Of a DNA stretch of 64,000 nucleotides, positions 46,447 through 58,260 are shown one piece after another (within the stretch, counting starts at the first letter, position 1; every line of letters starts with the position of its first letter). The translations under genes were made by a program, and so were the position numbers. The notes under the pieces were generated by a model. That model made no database searches and was not told where the DNA came from. It saw only the letters and a program-made list of their open reading frames with translations. Source of the stretch: Lingula anatina (lineage: Eukaryota > Brachiopoda > Lingulata > Lingulida > Lingulidae); contig NW_019775585.1 of the NCBI RefSeq assembly GCF_001039355.2, positions 48,312 to 112,311 of the forward strand, written 5' to 3'.

Positions 46447-46555
46447 GGGTCTGTCTGCTGTCTGTCTGTCTGTCTGCCTGCCTGTCAGCCGGTCGGTCAG
46501 TCATCTGTCATTGTCTGACTGCCTGTTTTTATGTCTGTCTGTCCGTCCATCTGCC
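46447..46555. repeat. CTGT/CTGC-rich degenerate microsatellite
   Basis: TGTCTGTCTGTCTGCCTGCC followed by GTCGGTCAG-like and TGTCTGTCCGTCC blocks. Confidence 0.85.
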
Positions 46556-48784
46556 TGCTTTTTTTTCTCACTGTCTATTACTTTCAATATAATATCCTTT
46601 TAACAATAAACACATTTTAGATGTCACATACATTTTCTTAATCTCCTATTAAATTGTGCTTTCTTAATGATTTTTGCAATGGTGGCGCATTCCACTGCAA
46701 ATATATATACCAAACTTGAAAATTAGTAAGCTTTCACTTCTCTTGATCTCATTGTGGCCTACGAGGTCATCAAAGTTTGATTTGCTCGTACTTGACTAAG
46801 ATATAAATGAGCTGCCCAGATAGTGGTGTTTGTAGATTTTAAAGCATTTGATCCCAGATTGAAACATTTTTCAAACATTCTTTAAGTGTTGGTTGTCAAA
46901 ACTTTCAAATTTATACAAGGACTTAAGAATTTCAATAGTATGCAGTTTCAACAGTATGTTTAACTGTACAGAAGTGAATCTAAAATAATTGCAGATTGAA
47001 AATGCATTTATAGAAGACAAGAAGATTAAGAGTAGATATTCTAGCTGAGATGTCAGTATTTTTTCCAAATTTTATAGTATGCACAAAAAGGGTAATAGAT
47101 AAACATGATAACTGGATACAATTTAGAAAAAATAAAAAACATAAAAATGAATCCGTTTCCTCTTCACCAAAAATGAATGATTTGGTTATTTTTCTCCATT
47201 AAAATCACAACTTCAAATCACAATGTCTGATATGATGCTCTCTGTTGTACGTTATACTGCGCCTCCCCTGGCAAAATGCCAAATGATAAATTTATTGATT
47301 TGCGGCATAAGTCAAAAGATTTTCACATCTGTTAAGTCAACAAATACCTGGTTGAAGTGGACAGTTATCAAAGCAGTGTTGATACACAATGAACGAGGTG
47401 ACAGACCTTATGGATGATTAAACATAGAAAAGGTGGGACACGGGGCACACAGTGATTATTACAGCTAGTTTCAGTTTTGATAATTTTTGTGTGAGAAGAA
47501 TTGGTGACAGTTTTAAATGTTTGGATTTGTTGGGAACTTGTGAGGCTTTTGTCCCATATAGTAAACTAAAGGAAATTGATATCAGTGAGTTAAATGAAAA
47601 AGAGACAGAAATAGCCACATTTAAATGAAACTGACTTAAAATGATCAAAAAAGAAATAAATTGGTAAACTTAAAGAATAAGTACTCAGTAATTATCACTG
47701 GTTGCTGATCATTTACTCTCTGTCTAGAAACAAAGGTCGTTAGTAAATTGTGGAACATTTTGTGTATTCTTTGATTGAATTATTAAAATATTATTAAGTT
47801 GCACAACTGTCTAGCTCCCATCAATATTATAAAAGGCATAGTGTCGATTTATTAGAATTTGGTATTTTGGATAATCTGAGAATTAAACTACACACTAAAC
47901 TGCTTATATGTCAAGATCAGAAATAGCAAGGAAACACAAATTGACATTTATCCAAATTTTCATACTCTGAATGATTTTCTGTCTCAAAATCAATGGATAT
48001 ACTTTGGAAAATTAAGTTATTTCTGCTTCTCATGACTCATTACTTTAATCATTTTGTATTTTATCTGTATTTGTCTTTCTTTTATTTAATTTACCATAAT
48101 TGAAATAAAAAAAGTGCTAAAGACTTAACCACCTGGTGTGCTTGACAATTTTCAAGTGACATATTTTTTACCTGTACAGTACCAGTGGCACATTGGAGTA
48201 CAACCATGTGAAAAGAATTTTACTGAGCTTAATTTCCTTACAATTAATGGTGTTTTATTATACTTTGCCTTTTCATGGCCTTTGATTGTTTATGATTGCA
48301 TGTGATTGCAGATTAATTATATGGAGTTAGGGCGAGGTGGGGGGGGGAGGATGAAAATAAAAGCTGTTCATGGAACACAGGCAATATCTGCAAAGAAGCA
48401 TAACATTAACTGATTGAATAAGCATTACTGTGTTACTGCCACTGACTGTTGATATTTTTAAGACACAAGATATCCATATTGATAGAGAACAAACAAAGAA
48501 ATCTAGTTCACATAACTGTAATTGCATGCATACCCAGTAAATGTCCTTTTCTTAAGAGATCTAATTTATGAGAGAAAGCGTGCATTGATCTGCTATCTGT
48601 AATTGACATCAGATCTGCGAAGAGACAGATAAGGTTTTCACTAAATCCCATGTGACCTTGATTGAAAAGCCTTTCCGGCTTAATATCCAGTTCAGTATTT
48701 TGGACTGGATCACAGGTGTACATGTACTAGCTGGAGCCTCACAGGTGTGCTGAGACAGAGGAGACAGCCATCACAGTGTCAGCG

Positions 48785-48852
48785 TATAAAATCACTACAG
48801 CTTTACTATCAGAATTGCAATTCAGATAAAATATACTGGATTTTTTTGGCAG
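48785..48852 (+). promoter_or_regulatory. Candidate TATA promoter with short leader exon
   Basis: TATAAAA at 48785-48791; about 25-30 bp on is ATCAGAATTG, a possible initiator, and the leader would end at GGCAG with donor GTATGTGC at 48853. No start codon in the leader. Confidence 0.22.
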
Positions 48853-50481
48853 GTATGTGCTTTGATTTGTTAAAAATAATTAACAAAAAAATGATAGAGT
48901 GTAAAAGTTTTTGGAAATGAGTCAAGAAATAAATTAGTCATTTGTGCAACGTGCTTAGGAAAAAATTGAGAAAACTCACTACTTTATGCTTTTTTTATTT
49001 GGGGGGGGTGGGTGATTAATAGAGTTTAATGTCCGTGATAAGATGTTTGACTGCAGATGTTGCTTAATATATTGTCTGACTACTAAGAATTTTGTATCTC
49101 TTCTTTAATGAAATCATGATGCTAAATTTCACAGAGTCATCTTAACTTAAACCTATATTTCTATGTAGATCTATAAATAGGAAAATTCATACCTCGAGTC
49201 ATTTCTGTGAAAACCAGTAAAACCAGTACAAGTAAACAATTTCTCTTAATTCCACTTTTTAGCCATTAGATTTATCTTTTTTATAAGGAGGAAGTTTAAG
49301 TATAGACTTATGAACAAAGTCAATATTATTGGAGACGTTATGGTGTTGTTGTAATACAGGCATACCACCGTGAGGGGAGAGGGCGTGGAGTTTTTGGCAG
49401 CCTCTCACCCCTTACCAAATCATTGGTTTCCTCCTCTAGACAAGTGAATGAAAGTCAGAAATTGTCATTAAACCACATAAAAGATGTCTTATACATACAT
49501 GTGTATTTTGTTTCTATTTTTGCATCTTAATTGGTCTGCAATAGGGAAAAACAAGGAAAAAGTTTTTAAGTACATGTATTAGAAGAAACAGTTATATAAT
49601 GCTTTTTTCTGACTAACTACTGTAAAGGTTGTTGTTGTGGTTAAATGTGTACATGCTAAAAAACAGTTCAATGTTTTTCAAGTCCCTGTGTCGCCAGTGT
49701 GGAATACTTCATTTCTGATGTGTTCAGAGGGAGGAGCAAACAGCATCTAATTCAGCGTCAATATTTTGCTTCAATTTGTCAACGTTTACAATGTCAGGCT
49801 TCTGCCGCACACACACACACACACACTACGACTGACTGAATCAATGGTTACTGGACCTTTTGTGAACTTTTCACACAGGTTACAGCCCACGTATAACAAA
49901 ACGTGTGATTGTTGTGGTTTAATCGTTTTTTCTGTTGAAATATTTATCAATAACAGTTGGGTAATGGGACCATTAAGGGAAGTAATTCACACGGTGGTTT
50001 TCCCTGAAGGCTTTAAGCCTTCTTAGTAACGCTGGCTTCTCAGTCTGATTTGACCTGAGTTGTCTTGGTAATTTGAAAGATAAAGAAAGATGGAAGACTT
50101 TGGTGGAGTAAGATAAGATTTAATGAAAATGAGAGGATAAAAGTCTGTGTGATGATGATCTAACATGCTGAGTTGGTACCTTGATGTAGCTTTTGACTGA
50201 AGACTTTGAAAATATAGGTGGTATTGTTTGAAGTATACGTGTTTGGACTATTCTTTTGAATAGATTATTACTGTTATACTGTGAGCTATACTAGTACTAA
50301 TATTTTATGTTTTATTTCCAAACAATAATTACATTGAGCAATATACACAGTGCTGTCTGTCAATTAAATCAATTTTTTCTTATCTAGCTGATATACTGTC
50401 CTACAGAATTTTAAAAATTCATTCAATTATTATTTTCATTTTTAGATATCATCTTACAGCCTGCCTCCTTGTCATTTCTAG

Positions 50482-50558
50482 AACTCTCCAGTGACTGAGG
50501 CCCAAGTATCTAGAGAAGATGACAGAGGATTGCGCCAGGAGAATGGTTGTAATGACAG
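50482..50558 (+). CDS. Candidate first coding exon of an unidentified plus-strand gene
   Basis: Acceptor CATTTCTAG ends at 50481 and donor GTATGT starts at 50559. The exon has 37 bp of leader with in-frame stops, then ATG at 50519 and codons MTEDCARRMVVMT plus one base (phase 1). Sequence before and after is intron-like. The rest of the gene would lie to the right; the segment at 62423-62490 could be a later exon but needs phase 2, so at least one exon between would be missing from this account. Family unknown. Confidence 0.35.
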
Positions 50559-50719
50559 GTATGTATGGGTTTTACTTTCTTCTGCAACATGACCTGAGGC
50601 ATGTAGATTTGGTATCAAATTAGTAAATTGATAGATTTTTAACAGTTACTAGTGCAGTTGGAAGAGTGGGAATTTTAGCCATGTTTTTTTTTATTATTCT
50701 GTCATTATCTATAGAATCC

Positions 50720-50721
<2 letters not shown>

Positions 50722-50757
<36 letters not shown>
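50722..50757. repeat. (ATT)n microsatellite
   Basis: Trinucleotide run of about 36 bp. Confidence 0.95.
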
Positions 50758-50758
<1 letters not shown>

Positions 50759-50925
50759 CAAAAAATATTATCTCAGAGAAGTAGGACAAAAGTTAAAGAT
50801 ACATTGATCATGAATAATGGCACAGTGTTTTTGTTAGCTGGAAGGAATGTACATGTATGAAATCCAATTGAAGAAACTTCCAAGTCTGTGTCAAAAAAGT
50901 TTTCAAAAATCTCAAGAGTAACAGA

Positions 50926-51105
50926 TTAGATCGACCTACTTTAGATCGACCTAACTCCCTGGGTGTTCACGCTAGATAGCTGTCAGCCGGGCGGACACGA
51001 AAGTTAATTACCCCCTTACAGCTTGTAGTAGGCGGGACAGACATTTAAGTCGGATTATCTGAAAGTAATCTAGTGAGACTCCCCGCGGGGATAGATCGAT
51101 CTAAA
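50926..51105. repeat. GC-rich inverted-repeat element
   Basis: The left side has TTAGATCGACCTA twice (50926-50938 and 50941-50953), followed by ACTCCC. The right side ends CCCCGCGGGG then TAGATCGATCTAAA (about 51092-51105), roughly the inverse. The interior (GCCGGGCGGACACG) has more CpG than its surroundings. Probably a MITE; exact ends unclear. Confidence 0.5.
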
Positions 51106-52896
51106 ATCTATGGGAATAGAGCCTAATATGAGTTTTATGGATGATGATAAAAGATACCAGTTGTTTACTTCTTTCACCTGTAAGACATACTAGTGCAATT
51201 AAGTAAACTTTCTAAGAGGAATTCTTTTTTCATGTTATAGATATTGGTTTAGAAAAATACTAGACAAACATATGTTTAAGAGAGGAAAGCCGACATGAGC
51301 TTTTTCTGCGGAAAAGTGGAATTCCATGTTTTTTAATTCAGTACTGATGGTTCCTGAATTCGTCAAGGTTAGATGTTGGGTTCCATGATAATTTTTTTTT
51401 TTTTTTTTTTTGAAACGTAGAAGAAAAATTGTTAGAAATGCATGCATTTTAATTTCGGAAGTTTCACTTTGAAGATCAGAGGGTAAATGCTAATGTGCTC
51501 ATTTGATTCCACACAATTGGGATGTTTCATTTCTAGACTAGCTGCATGTGCTTGTATCTGTTTGAAGTGATATAAGATGACACATACATGATATGGAGCT
51601 TGTAATAGAAACTTCGAGATCAACCAAACTTTAATTTGGTTGTAATGCTGGATGAAAAAGAGTCATTATTGGAGGTATGTGATCAACAGTGAAACATCTG
51701 GCTTAATTTTTTTTATTTAATCAAGTATGTTTGTTGCCTTTTGTTACATTTAAACCTAAAATAGTTGGAAGATGTTATTTGGGATATCTTATTTCTGAGC
51801 CATGTGTCATTGAATTGACTAATTGACTTGCTTTGGAAGTTACCTTAATTGCATGGCATTGGAGGTTAGATTCAAATATGAAGCATGCAATTTAATGTTA
51901 TATTTTATATAATATGGGGAGAGGGGTAACAGCTTTTATTGTTCGAAATAGCTGGGTGATGCCAGACATCAGTTTATGTTAGCTACTACTGAATTGGAAG
52001 ATAGGAGTCGTGAGCTGACCATGCCTGAATGCTTGTTTTTGTTTTTTAACATATATATCTAAAGTAGCTGAAATAATAATATTAAAGTTTATGGTTAAAA
52101 CTAGTGTATTTTTTGTTAAAAATAACTGATCAGGACCAACAGCTGGAGCACGTCCAAATAGTCTCCTGTACCTGTCTTATCTCATCTGAAATAATTGACG
52201 TATTTGCTCAGCAGAGATCTGAGTTCAAACCTAATAGGATCACAGCAATCCCTTCCAGTGGCAAATTTAACAGCAATTGTTCGGTATTGGCTATGTAATG
52301 ATCACACCTCTTTTGTAATATTTGCACTTCAAGTTCCACTCAATTCCTTTACAATAGGTCCTTCAAGGGGAATTGAGTGGCTTGATAGGGCTATTGTGTG
52401 GGATTTATGTACCCCTGAAGGGGGGGGGGTGTCTTTCGAGGGGTTTAGAATTTTTGCTTTGGAGTCTGGGATAAACCAAGAAGGCCCAGGTGAGACATTT
52501 ATATTCTAATACAACCTGCCATCAATGAAGTTTTTTTTAACCACACTCGGCATGAACTACCTTAGTTTCTTGCATGTTTTTTCTCCCTTTTTTTCCTAAA
52601 CTGGCTTGTTCCTCCCATCATCATGCAGCCATCTTTTGCAAATGTCATAGTTTCTTAAGACAGTTGTTAAATTCTATTTGATTTCAGGATTTTGCTCAGA
52701 GAGAAATTTGACAATGTTTACAAAGGAGTCTTGATTTTAACTCCTGCACATTGGGCTAAGAATGCTGTTGTTGATGCAGACTTCAGTAACTTTATCTTGT
52801 TATGTTGAATTCTGTTTGGTTTTAGGATATCTGTCAGAGAGAGAGAGAGTTGACAGTGTGTTCAGTCAAACTTTCATCTCAGGTGCGTTCACAATA

Positions 52897-53064
52897 CAGG
52901 GGCGGATTTAGGCCGTCTTCTGGGTCTTCCGGAAGATGGTCAGATTTTCATATTTACATTGACGGATATGTAATTTTTTCAGTCGGAAAATGGTCAAAAT
53001 TGGATGATGAATCAACAAAGATAATTTGGAAGACTGTCAGTAAATAGCTCTGGATCCGCTCCTG
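52897..53064. mobile_element. MITE family M1, copy 2 (168 bp)
   Basis: Starts CAGGGGCGGATTTAGG and ends TGGATCCGCTCCTG; the right terminus has one change from perfect. CAATA flanks both sides (52892-52896 and 53065-53069) as a target duplication. Confidence 0.85.
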
Positions 53065-53095
53065 CAATAAAACTATCCTATAGGTAGTTCAAGCT

Positions 53096-53145
53096 ATGCC
53101 AGGACTCTCGCTGATTGCAATCAGATTAACACGATTCCTAATTGT
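53096..53145. repeat. Fragment of the foldback family seen at 2.8-3.2 kb
   Basis: CAGGACTCTCGCTGATTGCA followed by GATTAACACGATTCC parallels 2930-2980 and 28863-28925. It lies 32 bp from the end of MITE M1 copy 2. Confidence 0.4.
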
Positions 53146-55183
53146 AAATGCAACCTTAATTGGGGCCAGTGACTTGCATTGCGTGAAGCTCAGATTTGGA
53201 GCTCAGATGTGGTAGAAAAAATAAATTTTTTATGTACTAGTTCTATATGATAAATAAGTGGTCTATCAATATAATGATGCAGTAGTGGAGAATTGGGAGA
53301 AGAGGCATGTGATTAAAAACTTCATAAATCAAGATACAACTATCTTGGCTATTGGCTATTAATTTTAACTGATTAATCTGGTTATAAGTATTTAACTGCT
53401 TGATATTTTCTTTATTGATTTTTGATTTAGCTAAAATATTTAGATGTTGTTATAGGTATATTGTGCTAGTAGAGGAAGCCTAGAAACAGATCACTGCTGT
53501 GGCTAAGACGCGATAGTCTGACACAATCTGATAAGAACCACTAACACAATGGGTAATTTTGGCAGAAGTCTTGTTCAAGCTCTCATACACAGGTTGGGTC
53601 TGTAGTTTAGCGATTTCAAAAGAGGGGAGGGGTCATTTTCTGAAAAGAAAAAGGTGGATCTTTTTTTTTGTCCCATTTGTTAACCCATTCTCAGAAATGA
53701 CATAGAAAGGCCAGAAAGAGTGTTTTGCTCAAACCTCCCAACTCCTACAAGTATGTTGCTTAAAATATAATGTTTGAATGAAAGCATGGACTTCTCACAG
53801 ATCAGTGTCAGTTGCTTCCCCTTAAAACCATCACTTAAACTGAACCAAATGCAGATTTAAATGTATGATTGCCCTAGCTGTCAAACTGTTAAAAGGTGTC
53901 AAACCTTAGGGTTTGGGATGACATATATCTCTTTGTGTAACACTGTCTAGTCTTGTCAACGTCTCGACACTTTCTGTACTTGGCTCGCCATCATCCATTT
54001 ACCTCCGAATACACCCCCATTGGACATCAATCATCATTGCGCACTGCACAGTGATAGATTGGCAGCCCTTTTGCTGATACAATGTATCATGATTTGGAAA
54101 ATGAATAGATTGATGGATCACTTTGACATATATTTCAGAAGAATTTATCATGTAATATTGAAGGGATTTGACAGCACTTTTCATGATTTTATGATGGGGA
54201 AGTAATTGCTATTTTGGTTTTGTTAAAACACATCTATTGATTGTTATTAAGAATTGCTTGGGGTTGATCCAGTGAAATGAACAGTAATGAAATCATATGG
54301 TGAAAATGAGAAAAAAGATTAAATGGAATAATTCATTTATAAAATATGTAAGTGTGATTTCTTGCATTCTGTGTGACTTTTTACTTCAGTTGCATGTAAT
54401 ATAAGTGCATTCTATACTTTTCATGCTCATATTCTAAACTATTGTTTGATATCTTTCAGATATTGTAAAGCGCAGTGTGTTCTCTATCTGTGCATATAAA
54501 TCTTGAAAAAATTAAGATAATTGATATTTTCTAGAACTGAAACATATAAACTAGAAAAAAGCAAAACAAGTGAGTCATAGGAAATCTTGGTTCAAATTTC
54601 CATCTATTTTAAAATCATACTGCTTCTTAGAGAAAAACATATATACCACAGATAAACATGTTCAGCTGAGGGACTGTAAATCCTGATCTATGAACTCAAA
54701 CATATGATTGGTTGTGTCAAACGAAGGCAGCGACCCATGAACCCCTAGTACTCCTTAAGTCTTCATGTTGTGACAGGTGTTTTGTCAGGTTAAATGGCCT
54801 TATCCTTTCTCACCTGTCTGGAGGTGACAGTTGGCATTAAGTACTGCAATCACCGCACCATCAAGGTGCCATCTTGTGATGAATGGTTGTACTGACAAGG
54901 GCAGACAATGTTGTTAATGTCTGCTGCTGCTGTTAGATAGTGGTTAAATAAACTCGTATTTTGTCAATAACAGTCTGAGACATGGGATGGCAGTATGAGG
55001 TATCATACTATAGGAGTTGGCTTTAGAGTAGTGAAAGTATAGCATTTTTCAACGTTCAAGCAGATGAAAATCTTAGTGTTTGTTTTAGGTTATTTTCCTA
55101 TTTTCTCTTGCTTTAGTCATCGTTCTAGTCAACTTTGATCAGGTTCAGACTTGGTACCCTGTAGTTTTTGGAGACCCACTTTT

Positions 55184-55185
<2 letters not shown>

Positions 55186-55222
<37 letters not shown>
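55186..55222. repeat. (GT)n microsatellite
   Basis: Pure GT run of about 36 bp. Confidence 0.95.
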
Positions 55223-55225
<3 letters not shown>

Positions 55226-55526
55226 AGGCTCGCACACTATCCATGAATCACCTTTTCCCAAAAAAACAATAAAAAAGTAATAAATCAATATTTTTTTTAC
55301 TTTTGATAAAAAGGAATATCTAATCATACTAGTATGTAATTTAAATTATTTCCCTTTACTTTCCTTTTCTAATTCTGCCAGTGAACACAGTTGTTTGTCT
55401 TGTGTTTTAACATGCACAGCACATGTCATATACCCTCAGGGTTGAGTACTATGGTATAGAATGTTCTAGAGAAAAGATGGAAATATGCAACTTCTATTTT
55501 GCTCCCATGAGGTCAGATACCCCAGG

Positions 55527-55568
55527 CTATAAAAGAGTTATCATTGTTAGGACAGAGAAACAAACATG
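55527..55568 (+). promoter_or_regulatory. Candidate TATA promoter with a first exon ending in ATG
   Basis: CTATAAAAG at 55527-55535, then GACAGAGAAACAAACATG with the ATG at 55566-55568 directly followed by the donor GTAAGTTT. If real, this first exon supplies only the initiator methionine (phase 0). TATA-to-ATG distance is short, so the leader would be under about 15 nt. Confidence 0.25.
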
Positions 55569-57123
55569 GTAAGTTTGGTAATCAAAAACAAGCGAAATGT
55601 TGAATTTGGCTGCTACATGTGTACTTCAGTGTTAGATGCCATATAGTGTGCTTTTTACTGTTAAATAATAGTCATGATACATGGACATCTGTGTGATTCT
55701 GTGTGATATTGATCTACAAATGATGCAATGAAATGCACTTCAAACTCAAATGCAATATGGCCATTAAACTTGTCGTACTTAATTGTAATTTGGATTCCAT
55801 AAGGTCATAATCGTTGACTCCAATGGTTTGGAACCCTCTGTTCTCCATCAAGAACCAATTTTGTTATTTTTTTTTTACACATGCTTCAATTTTGGCACCC
55901 CTATCCATGCATATCTCCTCCCACAAATTAAACTTAGCATTTTTTTTCCCCGAACCTATTCACCACCTATTTGTTAAAACCAATATGTATTTAGATCCTG
56001 CATCCAGATCCCCTTGTGTTTATGCCCCAAAAGGTGCTCCCTGGGGAAATATGATCAATAGCTAGTGAATCGTGTGGTGATTATCCAGTGTTATGCTCTC
56101 CGTAGGGTTTTCACTGACTTGATTAAGCTGCACAGTCCTGATACCGACTGCTCTATATTGATCAAATTCTGTTACTGGATAACATGCATGAGAATGTGTT
56201 TTGGTGGAGGGGGGAGGGCCAGGATACAGTTTAGGTCAACCCATGGGCACGCAGAAGTGGGCAAAGGGACAAGAGATCCCCTTCCATACTGGCTTCTCGC
56301 AAAAATGTGTTTATATGCCAAAACAATTAAGAGAGCATCAAAAACATGTACATGTAGTTCATGCCTTCCCCTGATACCCCCCCCCCCCAAACTCTGAATC
56401 AGCTAGTGGGCATACTAAGCACCATGTAGCAAGAATTGTAGATGTTATAGTTTGCTGTCACACAGCACTTTCTGCTGGCACAATATGGTTCATACGAGTT
56501 ATTCCCCAACAGACAGAGGTATTTGTGAAGCTTAAATCAGATTGCAGTGTCTCCAGAGAATGTTATAATTAAGAAAACCATAAACTATTTATTATTTTTT
56601 ATGCTGATTTATGTATGCCATTTGGCAATGAGCTTAGAGCTGGTACAAATGTGAAAGTATGGGTTTGGACCTCAACAGATGAAACTGAAGTTCAAATTTT
56701 AAAGCTTTAGTTTGTTGTTAACAGGACATTGTTCTGGACAACATGCTTTAATCAGTAATTGCTTTATAAATTTTTTTTTTAATTTTTGTATGCAGAAACA
56801 GTTTTTAACTGTTTATGGTGCCAGTTGATGAATTGCTCATGTTGAGTTCAATAGGAAAAGCAGCCATGTGATAGAATTTTTGCTGTGAAGTTGTGTACAC
56901 TACACTCATACTGATTAACAAGTAATGAACCCAATGAGTGTTAGTGGTGCACAATGTTTGGTACAGTTTTTTGGTGTTTTCACCAATCGTTTTTTTTTTC
57001 AGTGACTTAAACAGTGACAAACCAATTGTTTATTGGCAGCTGCTTGCAATTGGTATAGTTCTCAATGACTTGAGCAGTAATGTACCAAATAAAATATAAT
57101 TTCACAGATAAGATGCAGGTATT

Positions 57124-57287
57124 CAGGGGCGGATTTAGGCCATCTTCTGGGTCTTCTGGAAGACGGTCAGACTTTTAAGTTTACATTGACAGGTATCTAT
57201 TTTTTCTGTCGGAAGACAGTCAAAATGAAGGATGGTAATAAAGATAATTTGGAAGACTGTCAGGAAATATCTCTGGATCCGCCCCTG
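57124..57287. mobile_element. MITE family M1, copy 3 (164 bp)
   Basis: Ends CAGGGGCGGAT and ATCCGCCCCTG are perfect inverted repeats. GGTATT flanks both sides (57118-57123 and 57288-57293). The three internal GGAAGAC-GTCA repeats are retained. Confidence 0.87.
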
Positions 57288-57679
57288 GGTATTAGCGAAT
57301 AAGACCTTTCCAGGTATCCAGATGACCATGACATATGAGATAAAGGTACCTTTTGCAGCAAGGATTTGGAGTATGTATTTGCAAGTTTTTTACCACTTAT
57401 AATAAACTTTGCCAATTGCATGTCAGGAACCTTAAGAAGTCATCTATTGATTCCTGAAGTTCTTACAGAATCCTGTAGTAATCTGTAGGGATCTCAAGAA
57501 AATTGACTCTGAAAATTCTCCAAGGTACTGGCTACCATATGATGCATAAGTACATCATGCAGTGCTCCTGAGATGTGACCTGAGAAGTCTAGTTTCATAC
57601 AGAGGGAAACCAACTGGGATTTCATGGCGGCTGGGGTGGGTCCACTATAGGGACAGAGCACTGCTATTTATAACTGTCT

Positions 57680-58260
57680 GTGGATGGTGTAATTATTGTT
57701 GATATGATATATGATATTTGATACAAAATTGGCATGATTATGATATGTTGAAATATATGACAGGATGTGAAAACATGATGTAGCATGATGTTATATATGT
57801 GAAATATTATGTGGTGATGTGATATGATTAGTTAATGAAATATATATGACATGATGTGAAAACATTATTAATAAGACATGATGTCCTTATGTGAAATATT
57901 GTGGTAGGGGTTGGCATGACCAGTGCCCTGGGGATAAAAAGAGTGATATAGCATGACCCTATTTGAAATATTTCATGATATGACATGATATGATGAAATA
58001 TAGGCATATATATGATAGTACATTAAGTATTGTATGGCATGACATTGTGTATTGTGTATCTGTATCTTTTCTAATATGTTGCAGTTCGCAATACTGGTAC
58101 TGTCACAATGAAATTATGTGACATAAACTTGTGATGTACTGAATGTACATGATGTAGTGTTATATTATATAATATGGCATGACATTTTAATACATGACAT
58201 GGCATAACTTGATTTAAAATGTGACGTATGTGACATGACATGATAAACATTTTAGAACAC
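57680..58260. repeat. Degenerate ATGATATG-rich tract
   Basis: Repeated words such as GATATGATAT, GACATGATGTGAAAACAT and ATATGTGAAATATT recur without a fixed period. Cryptic simple sequence rather than a clean array. Confidence 0.6.

Larger units (their letters stand above)
41169..50481. other. Long gene-free stretch, possibly intronic
   Basis: No supported coding exon. Contains a MITE at 45057-45220, a moderately GC-rich open stretch at 46164-46437, a CTGT-rich tract at 46447-46555 and a candidate promoter and leader at 48785-48852. Homopolymers and short AT-rich frames elsewhere. Confidence 0.5.
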
